From Halanaeroarchaeum sp. HSR-CO (GTDB lineage: Archaea > Halobacteriota > Halobacteria > Halobacteriales > Halobacteriaceae): DNA of 64,000 nt. Each line of letters starts with the position of its first letter. Position 1 is the stretch's first letter. The translations under genes and the position numbers were made by a program. The notes below the pieces were generated by a model that saw only the letters and a program-made list of their open reading frames with translations, was not told the DNA's origin and did no database searches. The stretch covers positions 2,542,001 to 2,606,000 of the forward strand of contig NZ_CP087724.1 in assembly GCF_024972755.1 (NCBI RefSeq). The letters run 5' to 3'. Positions 53,080 to 61,629 of the stretch are shown in pieces.

Positions 53080-53388
53080 ATTCCCGGAGCGGGTGACCAC
53101 GCTCCCGCCGAGTTCGCTCCGGGCCGGGTGTTACACCATAGCCGCGGTTGGTTCGATTTCGGTATTTGAACCTTCGCACTACTGATCCATTTTCAATTTC
53201 CGGACAAGCATTCGCGCACCGAGGGGCTCGAAGAGCCCGGAAGGTGCGCGATTCACCGCTCGCGTCAGCGAGCGGTAGCGCGGACGGACCACCGCGTCGC
53301 GAAGCGACGCGACGGGAGTCCGCGCGCTTTTTCCCCAAGTTTTTGCCGAGTGGGGTGGCGGAGCCACCCCACGCAGCGCAAAAAGTGG
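53080..53388 (+). repeat. Intergenic structured repeat element, copy B
   Basis: This 309-bp homologue of 29699-29987 lies between convergent ahcY and cdc6. It has the same block order: ATTCCCGGAGCGGG, TTTCGGTATTTGAACCTTCG, GCATTCGCG, then hairpins 53212-53251 (TCGCGCACC/GGTGCGCGA, inner GGGCTC/GAGCCC), 53255-53276 (ACCGCTCGC/GCGAGCGGT), 53278-53325 (GCGCGGAC/GTCCGCGC, inner CGCGTCGC/GCGACGCG), and the conserved core. The base pairs differ from copy A while the pairing is kept. The first 100 bp of this 412-bp spacer (52979-53079) show nothing recognisable. Confidence 0.85.
53328..53388. terminator. Bidirectional terminator-like core of element B
   Basis: Plus-strand T-tracts (53328-53332 and 53340-53344) follow a GC-rich hairpin, and the minus strand has CCACTTTTTGC right after the cdc6 stop codon. 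The 10-bp stem GTGGGGTGGC/GCCACCCCAC is identical to copy A; only the loop changes (gaa to gga). Confidence 0.65.
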
Positions 53389-53390
53389 TT

Positions 53391-54515
53391 TTACAGCTGA
53401 TCGAGTACCGCGTCCTCGTCGTGGGCCAGCCGAAGAGTCCGCGACCGGCCGCGACCCTCCAGTTGCTCGTACTCGGCCTCGATGATGCCGAGTTTGTCGA
53501 GTTTGTTGACGAGTTCGGTATACCGCGTGTAGCCCAGGTCCGTTCGCTCGTGGAAGGTGTCGTAGACGTCGCCGGCGCGCTGATCGCCGTGCTCGGCGAC
53601 GACCTCGACGAGCGTCTGCTCGGTCTCGGAGAGCGACCGGAGGTTCCGCGAGAGGTGGACGTGTTTGGCCTCGTCGAAGGCGTCCTCGACGTCCTGTGGT
53701 TCGACGGTGCGACTCGCGCGCATCTCGGCGTTGAGACCGGCACGGCGGAGCAAGTCGATGCCGACGCGCAGATCGCCGGTTTCGGCGGTGAGTTCGGCGA
53801 CGCGGTCGGTGACCGTCGTCGGCACCGCCCCCTCCTGGAAGCCCGCGTCGATGCGGTCCTGGAGGATGTCGACGATCTCGGTGACGTCGTAGACCGGAAA
53901 GTAGGCCTCCTCCGGCCGGAAGACGCTCTGGACGCGGCCGTCGAGGTCGTCGATGACGTCGAGGTCGAGGTCCGAGGAGACCACGATGACGCCGATCTTG
54001 GTCCCCGGGTGGGCTTCGTGGGCGCGTAACAACGAGTAGAGCGTGTCGGAGGCCTCGCTCTCGTAGAACAGGTAGTTGACGTCGTCGAGGGCGACAACCA
54101 GCACCTCCTCGTCGTCGACCAGCGAATCGGCGATCTGCCCGAAGAGCTTCTTGAAGGAGATGCCCGAAGAGGGGGGTTCGTACTCGAAGAGCGCCTCGAA
54201 GATGCGCGAGAACACCGAGTAGCGCGTCGAGTCGACCTGGCAGTTGACGCGGACCGCCCGCACACCTGGCTGGTGGTCGAGTTCGGCGAAGACCTTCTGG
54301 ATCGCGGTCGTCTTGCCCGTTCCGGGTGGACCCCGGACCATCACGTTGAGCGGGCGCGACCCACGGACCGCGGGCCGGAGCGCGTACTTCAGGGTCTCGA
54401 GTTGTGACTCGCGGTGGCGAAATATCTCCGGGACGTAGTCGATCTCGAGGACGTGCTCGTCGCGGAACACCGACTCGTCCCAGGACAACATTCCCCCATC
54501 CGGGTCGTCGGCCAT
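53391..54515 (-). CDS. cdc6: Orc1/Cdc6-type replication initiator
   Basis: This 374-aa AAA+ protein has Walker A VRGPPGTGKTTAIQ, Walker B VVALDDVNYLFYE, sensor 1 in VIVVSSDLDLD and a C-terminal winged helix (ERTDLGYTRYTELVNKLDKL). The ATG at 54515 (MADDPDGGMLSWDES) is supported by a TATA-like GTTAAGTAG about 22-30 bp upstream. An alternative ATG at 54491 would remove eight residues. I found no clear ORB repeats in the short flanks, so it may be one of several Orc paralogues, not tied to an origin here. Confidence 0.93.
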   Translation of the reverse strand: MADDPDGGMLSWDESVFRDEHVLEIDYVPEIFRHRESQLETLKYALRPAVRGSRPLNVMVRGPPGTGKTTAIQKVFAELDHQPGVRAVRVNCQVDSTRYSVFSRIFEALFEYEPPSSGISFKKLFGQIADSLVDDEEVLVVALDDVNYLFYESEASDTLYSLLRAHEAHPGTKIGVIVVSSDLDLDVIDDLDGRVQSVFRPEEAYFPVYDVTEIVDILQDRIDAGFQEGAVPTTVTDRVAELTAETGDLRVGIDLLRRAGLNAEMRASRTVEPQDVEDAFDEAKHVHLSRNLRSLSETEQTLVEVVAEHGDQRAGDVYDTFHERTDLGYTRYTELVNKLDKLGIIEAEYEQLEGRGRSRTLRLAHDEDAVLDQL

Positions 54516-54647
54516 CACGTTCACCACGCCGTCGTAGCTACTTAACGCTTCGCTCGGCCAAGAGGATGCCAGCCGAGTCGTACCGCTTGCTGTCGATTGT
54601 GGCAGGGTCCCGTCCAGGAGGTTACCGGCCACTCATCATGATAGACA

Positions 54648-54656
54648 ATCTATATT
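54648..54656 (+). promoter_or_regulatory. TATA box of the alcohol dehydrogenase gene
   Basis: CTATATTAT lies 39-47 bp before the ATG at 54695. It is followed by a GGAGG Shine-Dalgarno (54682-54686), so this transcript would have a real leader, unlike most of its neighbours. Confidence 0.6.
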
Positions 54657-54694
54657 ATCAACACTGGAATACTACTTGGCTGGAGGAACATACG

Positions 54695-55747
54695 ATGAAA
54701 GCATTCGTCATGGAAGAACTCGGCACCGTCGGGTTCGCCGAGAAACCCGAACCGACGCCCGGACCGACCGACGCGATTCTCCGACCAACCAAGGGGCTTG
54801 TCTGCACCTCGGACGTCCACACCGTCCACGGGGCGATCGGCGAACGCGAGAACCTGACCCTGGGCCACGAGGTCGTCGGAACCGTCGAGGATGTCGGCTC
54901 ACAAGTCGAGGACTTCTCGCCGGGCGACCGGGTCGCCGTCGGCGCGATAACGCCCGACTGGGGTTCGGACGCGGCCCAGGATGGCCACCCATCGCAATCC
55001 GGTGCCGCCCTCGGAGGGTGGAAGTTCGCCAACGTCAAAGACGGTGTCTTCGCCGAACTGGTTCACGTCAACGAAGCCGATGCGAACCTCGCGCATATCC
55101 CCGACGGCGTCACCGACGAGGAAGCCGCGTACGTCACGGACATGATGAGCACCGGATTCATGGCTGCCGAGAACGCAGACATCCCGATGGGCGGGACGGT
55201 CGCCGTCTTCGCCCAGGGGCCCGTCGGATTGATGTCGACCAACGGGGCCGCACTCCAGGGGGCCGGCAAAATATTCGCGGTCGAGACCGTTCCGGAGCGC
55301 CAGGAACTGGCCCGTGAGTACGGCGCCGACGAGGTCATCGACTTCGCGGAGGTAGACCCCGTCGAGGCGATCATGGAGCGAACCGACGGCGAGGGTGTCG
55401 ACGCCGCCATCGAAGCTCTCGGGAACAGCACGAGCTTCGAGCAGTGCGTGGCCGCCACGAAGGCTGGTGGCACCATCTCCAACGCCGGGTATCACGGGGA
55501 GGGGGAGTACGTGAACCTCCCCCGAGAGGAGTGGGGCGTCGGTATGGCCGAAAAGACCATCGCAACGGGCCTGTGCCCTGGTGGTCGCCTGCGACTCGGT
55601 CGGTTGCTCCGGATGCTCGACGAGGGACGTGTCGACCCGACGAAGATGACGACCCACGAGTTCCCCTTCGACGAGGTGGACGAGGCCTTCCGGCTTATGG
55701 AGACCAAAGAGGACGGCGTCATCAAGCCGCTCGTGACCTTCGAGTGA
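54695..55747 (+). CDS. Zinc-dependent secondary alcohol dehydrogenase-like enzyme
   Basis: This 350-aa medium-chain dehydrogenase resembles the Thermoanaerobacter/Clostridium secondary alcohol dehydrogenases along its whole length: GPTDAILRPTKGLVCTSDVH, GAIGERENLTLGHEVVGTVE, VGAITPDWGSD, GWKFANVKDGVF and KTIATGLCPGGRLRLGRL. Zinc ligands Cys37, His59 and Asp150-type residues are kept (LVCTSD, LGHE, TDMMSTGF), and the structural-zinc loop is absent as in that group. The NADP-binding GSRP stretch is replaced by VETVPER, suggesting a shift toward NAD. Likely transferred from bacteria (inference). Confidence 0.88.
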   Translation: MKAFVMEELGTVGFAEKPEPTPGPTDAILRPTKGLVCTSDVHTVHGAIGERENLTLGHEVVGTVEDVGSQVEDFSPGDRVAVGAITPDWGSDAAQDGHPSQSGAALGGWKFANVKDGVFAELVHVNEADANLAHIPDGVTDEEAAYVTDMMSTGFMAAENADIPMGGTVAVFAQGPVGLMSTNGAALQGAGKIFAVETVPERQELAREYGADEVIDFAEVDPVEAIMERTDGEGVDAAIEALGNSTSFEQCVAATKAGGTISNAGYHGEGEYVNLPREEWGVGMAEKTIATGLCPGGRLRLGRLLRMLDEGRVDPTKMTTHEFPFDEVDEAFRLMETKEDGVIKPLVTFE

Positions 55748-55760
55748 CGACGCGGGCGAT

Positions 55761-57731
55761 TCAGAACTTCTCGAGCAGTCGATCGTAGAACTGGCGGTCG
55801 TCCTCGCCCGCCAACTTCTCGACGATGAGTTCGGGGGTCGACCGCGCCAGGTGGTCTTTTTTGGGCGAACGGTCGACCTTGAGTTCGCCGTCCTCCAGGC
55901 CGATGGCGCGGATACCGTCCACTGTCACGTCGAACTCGCAGGCGTCCCGGACCTCGCCGGCGAGGTGTGAGACGAACACCGCCGTCGAATCCGTCGATTC
56001 CAGTTCCTCCAGGATGCCGGCGATGATCCGTGCGGAGGCCCCGGGTTCGGTGATGCTCTCCAGTTCGTCGACGAGGACGAGTTTGGCCGCCGTTCCGTCG
56101 GCGATGGCCGCGAAGTCGCGGAGCGTGCTCTCGAAGGCCCCCGCGTCGAGGGTCCCCTGGGTCTTCGCGTGATAGGCCAGTTCCTCGACGGCGGGCACCC
56201 GCGCCGATTCGGCCGGAACGGGCAGTCCCATGTGCGCCAGCGCCGTCACGAGGGCGACCAGATCCAGCGTCGAGGTCTTTCCCCCGCTGTTCACGCCCGA
56301 GAGGATGGCGACGCCGTCGACCGCGTAATCGACCGGTTCCACGGCCTCGAATTGCTCGTCGAGGAGCGGTGATCGGCCAGCCTCGATGGCGAACCCACGA
56401 CCGCCCCGCTCTGGCATCGTACAGTCGAAATCAGCGGCGAAGCGTGAGATGGCGTACTCGACGTCCAGTTCGAGTGCCCGCCGTACGATACGCGTCGTCG
56501 CCTCGCGGCGGTCGGCCAGGTCGGCGGCGATCTCGCGCTTGCGCTTCGCGGCCCGCCGGTCGCGTTCGGCGACGAGCGACTCCCGAAGGCGCGAGACGAC
56601 CCCCTCGTCGCGCTCGACTGGATAGGTCGGGTCCTCGGGGAAGGCCCGACGGGCGATCTCCGCCTCGTCCTCCGCGAGGCCGAGGGCGTCCACCAGGGTC
56701 GATCGGGCGTCATCCACGGCCGCGTCGTACTCGTCGGCGAGTTCGCGGGAGAGCAGCGAATCGACGCCGGCGCCACGCTCGACCAGCGAGAGGAGGTCCG
56801 ACCCCTCGATGGTCACGTCTCTAGCCTTGATGGCGTCCTTCAGTCGGTCGTTCGCCACCGACTCGGCGGTCGAGACGGCGACGTCGAGATCGTCCACCGC
56901 CGCCGTGAGCCGTGCCAGTTCCTCGTCGCCGACGACGCTGCCATCCTCGTCGAGACGCGAGAGGGCATCGTCGAGTTCGTCCAGGTCGATGGCGGGGTCG
57001 AGGTCTGCGGCCCGATGGACGGCGATGGCGGCCCGGATGGTGGTCCGGTTCGTCGCGAAGAAGGCGAGAGTCCGTTCGGGAACGGTCGCCGCCGGGTCGT
57101 CTAACGCTCGCGGTTCGACGCGGACGTCTCCCTCGACGTCGACCCCCGCGAACGCCTCGTCGAGGGCGATCACCGTCGAGTAGCCGCGAGCGAGTTCCGC
57201 CAGGTCGCGGGCGTCGTCGACGATCTCGACGCTCATCTCGGGGAAGGCCTCGCGGGCGGCGGCGTACGTCTCCCCGTCGGTCGTCGCGAGACAGCGGTCC
57301 CGGACGGTCACCGAGCGGGGCTGAGAGAGGGGTTCGACGTCACGCAGGGCCTCCAGGGCGTCGTCTTCGACCGAGAGACCCATTGCTCGCTCCGCGAACG
57401 TCCGCGTCTCCTCGATGCGCGATTCGGCGGTACTGGGGTAGAACGTCTCCAGTCGTTTCTCGGCGTAGGTGGTCACGGCCCGGTCCTGGAGCAGTTCGAG
57501 GGCGCGGTCGTAGATCTCCCGTGCACGGTCGGTCGCCAGGAATCCGCCGGGGTCGTCGTGGCGGTCGCGGATCGCGCTCCGGACGATCCGGGCGGCGCGC
57601 CCCTCGCTGACCCCGGGTGCCCCCGCGAGCGCCGCCACGTCCTCGCGTTCGAGGGCGCCCTCGGGATCGTCGAGGTCCCGCAACGCCGCCGCGGTCTTCG
57701 CCCCGACGCCCGGGATGGCTTCCAGGTCCAT
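55761..57731 (-). CDS. MutS5-like ATPase with N-terminal HhH domain
   Basis: This 656-aa protein starts with a helix-hairpin-helix DNA-binding segment (MDLEAIPGVGAKTAAALRDL) and ends in a MutS-type ABC ATPase: Walker A AILSGVNSGGKTSTLDL, Walker B KLVLVDELESITEPG, D-loop region VFVSHLAGEVRDACEFDVTV. The mismatch-recognition domain I of MutS1 is absent, which places it with the MutS5/MutS2-like group. These are tied to recombination rather than classical mismatch repair. It converges on the adh gene with 13 bp between. Confidence 0.85.
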   Translation of the reverse strand: MDLEAIPGVGAKTAAALRDLDDPEGALEREDVAALAGAPGVSEGRAARIVRSAIRDRHDDPGGFLATDRAREIYDRALELLQDRAVTTYAEKRLETFYPSTAESRIEETRTFAERAMGLSVEDDALEALRDVEPLSQPRSVTVRDRCLATTDGETYAAAREAFPEMSVEIVDDARDLAELARGYSTVIALDEAFAGVDVEGDVRVEPRALDDPAATVPERTLAFFATNRTTIRAAIAVHRAADLDPAIDLDELDDALSRLDEDGSVVGDEELARLTAAVDDLDVAVSTAESVANDRLKDAIKARDVTIEGSDLLSLVERGAGVDSLLSRELADEYDAAVDDARSTLVDALGLAEDEAEIARRAFPEDPTYPVERDEGVVSRLRESLVAERDRRAAKRKREIAADLADRREATTRIVRRALELDVEYAISRFAADFDCTMPERGGRGFAIEAGRSPLLDEQFEAVEPVDYAVDGVAILSGVNSGGKTSTLDLVALVTALAHMGLPVPAESARVPAVEELAYHAKTQGTLDAGAFESTLRDFAAIADGTAAKLVLVDELESITEPGASARIIAGILEELESTDSTAVFVSHLAGEVRDACEFDVTVDGIRAIGLEDGELKVDRSPKKDHLARSTPELIVEKLAGEDDRQFYDRLLEKF

Positions 57732-57832
57732 TACCGGGGTGTCGTCGCCCCGGCGCTAAACGGTTGGGGTGCCCGATCGTGGCAAAGCGAGAACAGGACG
57801 GAGACGGTACCCGCTACCACCCGAACCGAGAC

Positions 57833-59257
57833 TCATCCACGGTTGGTCCACCGGAGGACCAACAGCGTCCCTTCGAAGAGCGCGACCATCGTCGCGGCGA
57901 CGATAAGCGGCGCCATCCCGGTCGGGTCCGGGCTGAAGAGGAAGGACAGCCCCAGGAAGACCCCCCAGAAGATAATGCGGCGCTCTTCCATCCACTCGCG
58001 GGTGGTCAGCCCCATCATGATGGCGAGCATGATGAACAGCGGGATCTGGAAGACCAGCGCGAGATAGCCCATCAGGATGAGAAAGAGGTTGAACGTCGCG
58101 CCCAGCGCGAAGGCGATGTCGACGACGGTCTCGGAGTAGTAGAGGAAGTAGTTCATCACCGCCGGCAGGACGATGAAGTACGCGAAGGACACCCCGACCA
58201 GCGCGAGGACGAGACTGGTCGGCACCGCGGCCAGGTAGTAGCGCCGCTCGTGGGGGTACAGACCGGGTCGCATGAATGCGTAGGTCTCGTAGACGAACGC
58301 CGGGAGGGCGATGACGAGACCCGCGAGGCTGGCGGTCTTGAGCTGCGTGAGGACGAGTTCGAGCGGGTGGTAGACGTGCGGCTGGGAGACATCGGCGGGC
58401 AAAATCGAGTACCAGAGGAACGTGACGACGTCCTCGGCGAAGGGGAACGCCGCCAGGCTCACGGCCCCAGCGATAGCGATGACGATGCCGAGCCGTTTGA
58501 TCATCTCCTCGATGTGGACCGCGAGCGGTTGCTCTTCGTCCGACTGGGGCCCCGAGGCGGCCTTGCGCTCGAAGGCCGTCGAGTCGGGATCCGAGACCGT
58601 CGCTACGTCTTCGTCGGCCAGGTCAACCTCGGTGGTTCGCTCCGTCGAATCACCGTCGAAGTCGACCCGGTCTTCGTACTCGTCGTAGCCCTCACGGATG
58701 TCGACGTCCGAGGGGATCTCGAACCCGGCCGTATCCTCGGCTCCGTCGCCGGTGTCGTCATCTTCCTCGTCCGTGTTCCGGCCGACGTCCCAATCAGGGA
58801 CGCCGTCATCGATTGGCTCGGGAGCGTCGTCCGCCTCGTCTTCACCGTCCTCGGCGTCGCTTTCACCGTCTTCACCGTCCTCGGCGTCGCTTTCACCGTC
58901 TTCACCGTCCTCGGCGTCGCTTTCACCGTCTTCACCGTCCTCGGCGTCGCTTTCACCGTCTTCGCTGCCTTCGTCTTCGTCGACGGACTCCTCCGACGTG
59001 GACTGTTGATCCGCGTCGGCGTTCTCGTCGCCTGCCTCGTCAGATTCATCGACGTCGGGGTCTCCATCTCCCGCCGTCGTCGCCGCATCGGGGTCACCGT
59101 CTGCGGCGTCCGTCCATTCGAAATCGTCGTCGGGACCGGGGTCGGAATCCGCGGACGGCGCTGACTCCTCGTCCGCCTCCCGCTCTCCGGAACGGCCCGC
59201 GTCGGCGTCGCCGCTCTCGTCGGCGTCCTCCCGGGGCGGTACGTCGTCCGGTCCCAT
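57833..59257 (-). CDS. Twin-arginine translocase subunit TatC with long acidic N-terminal tail
   Basis: This 474-aa protein has a C-terminal TatC core of six helices (from about residue 245; VHIEEMIKRLGIVIAIAGAV, YETYAFMRPGLYPHERRYYL, and FYE-type loops). The two conserved Glu sites (HIEEM and PHERR) are kept. The first ~240 residues are extremely acidic and low in complexity, with four EDGESDAEDG repeats. The core alone is a normal TatC length. It is divergent from the double TatC gene, the usual haloarchaeal pair (TatCo beside TatCt). Confidence 0.92.
   Translation of the reverse strand: MGPDDVPPREDADESGDADAGRSGEREADEESAPSADSDPGPDDDFEWTDAADGDPDAATTAGDGDPDVDESDEAGDENADADQQSTSEESVDEDEGSEDGESDAEDGEDGESDAEDGEDGESDAEDGEDGESDAEDGEDEADDAPEPIDDGVPDWDVGRNTDEEDDDTGDGAEDTAGFEIPSDVDIREGYDEYEDRVDFDGDSTERTTEVDLADEDVATVSDPDSTAFERKAASGPQSDEEQPLAVHIEEMIKRLGIVIAIAGAVSLAAFPFAEDVVTFLWYSILPADVSQPHVYHPLELVLTQLKTASLAGLVIALPAFVYETYAFMRPGLYPHERRYYLAAVPTSLVLALVGVSFAYFIVLPAVMNYFLYYSETVVDIAFALGATFNLFLILMGYLALVFQIPLFIMLAIMMGLTTREWMEERRIIFWGVFLGLSFLFSPDPTGMAPLIVAATMVALFEGTLLVLRWTNRG
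58838..58962 (-). repeat. 30-bp in-frame tandem repeat in tatC
   Basis: Three identical 30-bp units at 58861-58890, 58891-58920 and 58921-58950, with partial units on both sides, code for GEDGESDAED. The units are exactly identical, so array length could vary between strains. Confidence 0.93.
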
Positions 59258-59360
59258 GGCTACGGAGAGTTCTCTGCCCGGGCGTTATAGGCCTTTTTTA
59301 TCGGAGCCCGGACCAGTATACGAGAAGATTGATAACCGCGAACGGGATACCCTCGGGCAC

Positions 59361-61541
59361 ATGAGCGGTGGCGTCTCGAACTACGTCGACGAGGACACGG
59401 CCCGGAGCATCGAGACCGGGCGCCAGACCCTCGGCGTCGCCCTCCGGACCGCCCAGGAGCGCCTCCAGAAGGTCTTCATCGCCTTCGTCGTGGGCCTGCT
59501 TTTGGCTATCATGGCGATGCGGTCGTACGTCTGGCCGCAGTTCAAGGAGGACCTCCTCGCGAGGGGGGCCAGCGTCATCGCCCAGACGCCATTCGACGTC
59601 ATCCTCCTCCAGGTGAAGATCGGACTCGTCGTCGGGGTGGTCTTCGCCATCCCGGTGCTCGCCTACTACGGGAAAGAGCCGCTCGTCGAACGCGACATCA
59701 TCCCGGACGTCTCTGTCGCCAGATGGCAACTGGTCGTCGTGGGGCTGGTCGCACTCTCGCTGGCCGTCGGTGGATCGATCTACGCCTACTTCCTCTTCTT
59801 CCCGCTGATGTTCCAGTTCCTGGCGGGGAACGCCATCGGCGCTGGACTGGCCCCGATGTACTCCATCGTCGACTGGACCGAGTTCATCCTGGTCCTGGCC
59901 TTTTCCTTCGCGCTGGCGGCCCAGTTGCCCCTCGCGATGTCGGCGTTCTCGGTGACCGGCATCATCCCCTACGAGACCTTCCGCGACAAGTGGAAGTACG
60001 CCGTCGTCATGATCTTCGGGTTCGGCGCCCTGTTCTCCCCGCCCGACCCGTTCACCCAGTTGATGTGGGCCTTCCCGCTGCTCGCCCTCTACGGGTTCAG
60101 CCTCTATCTGGCCCGGGTCGTCACCATCGCGAACCGGGGACGCTCGCAGATCGACGTGAGCGAGGCCATCCTCGACCGGTGGAACCACCTCGCCGGCGTC
60201 GCGGTCCTCGGCGGTGGGCTGACCTACGTCTTCTTCTCCTCGGGCGGCGAGCGCCTCGTGAACCAGACCGTCATTCCGGCGTTACCGGCCTGGGGCCGAC
60301 CCGGACAGATGGCCGCCATCGAGGCCGTCGTGGGGCTCCCACGCCCGGTCGCCATCGCCGTCGCGGCCGTGCTGATCGGGGTGGTCCTGACGCTGCTCGC
60401 GATCATGGTCGTCGTCTATCAGGCGATCGTCCGCAGCGGGGCGGGCACACCGCCCGAACCGGCCCCGCTCTCCGAACGGTTCGACATCGCAGAACTGTCC
60501 ACCCGGGGCGTCAAGGCCGCCCCGCCGGAAGTGTTCGAGGACCTCACCGAAGCGGAGGCGCTCGAATACGCCCGGGCGGCCATGGACGAGGACGAACCGC
60601 ACAAGGCCCAGGCCATCCTGGACCGCTTTGACAACCCCCAGCAGACCTACGAGGCGAATCCCGAACCGGCCGGCGGTGAGAGCGACCCCATCGCCAGCAC
60701 GACTGCCGGCATGGTCAATGCCTTCACCGAAGACGAGACCACCGAGGACGACATCGGCGGCTACTGGTACGACATCAAGTTCATCCTCGACAGCCTCCGC
60801 TCGCGAGCGTTCCGCCTCGCGACCGTCTTCATGCTCACCATGGCCGGCATCTTCACCTTCCTCTACCAGGGTGGTATCGGGATGATCCGGGCGGACTTCC
60901 TCTCCCGCATCCCTGCCGAGGTCCGACCGTCGCCGGCAGAACTGCAGTGGCCGATCACCCTGCACCCGGTCGAGGCGCTGGTCTTCGAGGTCAAGATCGC
61001 GACGGTCATGGCGGCCATCGTGACCGTCCCCTTCGCGTTCTACTACGCGTATCCGGCCCTCGAGGAACGCGGCATCATCGGTGGCGACCGACGCTACATC
61101 ACCCTGTGGGGCGTCTCCATCGGTATCGGACTGGTCGTTGGTAGCATCCTCGGCTACCAGTTCGTCGCCCCGTCGATCATCTCGTATCTCGTCCAGGACG
61201 CCCTCCAGGCGGGCATGGTCATCTCCTACCGGGTGAACAACTTCTTCTGGATGGTGTTCCTGACGACGGCCTACATCGGCCTGCTCGCCGACGTCCCGGT
61301 GTCCATGCTGCTCTTCCACCGGGGCGGGCTCGTCCCCTATCGGGTCATGCGAGAACACTGGCGCGTGGCGGTCCTCTCCACCTTCGTCATCGGGACCGTC
61401 CTGACACCCGGCAGCCTCTACACGATGCTCATCGTCGCGTTGCCCCTCTCGTTCGCCTATATGGTGGGTCTCGGCATCCTCTGGGTCGTCACGCTGGGTG
61501 GGCGGCGAGGTGGCGGGCGTAGCGTCAAGCAACCCGCCTGA
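59361..61541 (+). CDS. tatC2: Double TatC protein TatCt
   Basis: This 726-aa protein holds two TatC domains (about 20-270 and 490-715) in one chain, a fusion known only from haloarchaea. They are joined by extra helices (285-390) and a cytosolic acidic linker (395-480). N-terminal motif: DEDTARSIETGRQTLGVALR with TAQERLQKVF. The second half keeps EERGIIGGDRRYIT and LTPGSLYTMLIVALPL. TatC is the receptor for folded twin-arginine substrates, the main export route in haloarchaea. The ATG at 59361 is the family start. Confidence 0.94.
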   Translation: MSGGVSNYVDEDTARSIETGRQTLGVALRTAQERLQKVFIAFVVGLLLAIMAMRSYVWPQFKEDLLARGASVIAQTPFDVILLQVKIGLVVGVVFAIPVLAYYGKEPLVERDIIPDVSVARWQLVVVGLVALSLAVGGSIYAYFLFFPLMFQFLAGNAIGAGLAPMYSIVDWTEFILVLAFSFALAAQLPLAMSAFSVTGIIPYETFRDKWKYAVVMIFGFGALFSPPDPFTQLMWAFPLLALYGFSLYLARVVTIANRGRSQIDVSEAILDRWNHLAGVAVLGGGLTYVFFSSGGERLVNQTVIPALPAWGRPGQMAAIEAVVGLPRPVAIAVAAVLIGVVLTLLAIMVVVYQAIVRSGAGTPPEPAPLSERFDIAELSTRGVKAAPPEVFEDLTEAEALEYARAAMDEDEPHKAQAILDRFDNPQQTYEANPEPAGGESDPIASTTAGMVNAFTEDETTEDDIGGYWYDIKFILDSLRSRAFRLATVFMLTMAGIFTFLYQGGIGMIRADFLSRIPAEVRPSPAELQWPITLHPVEALVFEVKIATVMAAIVTVPFAFYYAYPALEERGIIGGDRRYITLWGVSIGIGLVVGSILGYQFVAPSIISYLVQDALQAGMVISYRVNNFFWMVFLTTAYIGLLADVPVSMLLFHRGGLVPYRVMREHWRVAVLSTFVIGTVLTPGSLYTMLIVALPLSFAYMVGLGILWVVTLGGRRGGGRSVKQPA

Positions 61542-61629
61542 CAACAGGTCCAGGGTCACGACCACTTCTCCCTCCCCCCCCCCCTCGAACGGGGGGAATT
61601 ACTTACCACTCGCCTGCATGTGGTGGCAC

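Noticed and set aside
52979-54520. Replication origin next to cdc6
   Set aside because: I could not find repeated ORB-type boxes or an AT-rich unwinding region in the flanks. The 3' flank is the structured repeat and the 5' flank is short.
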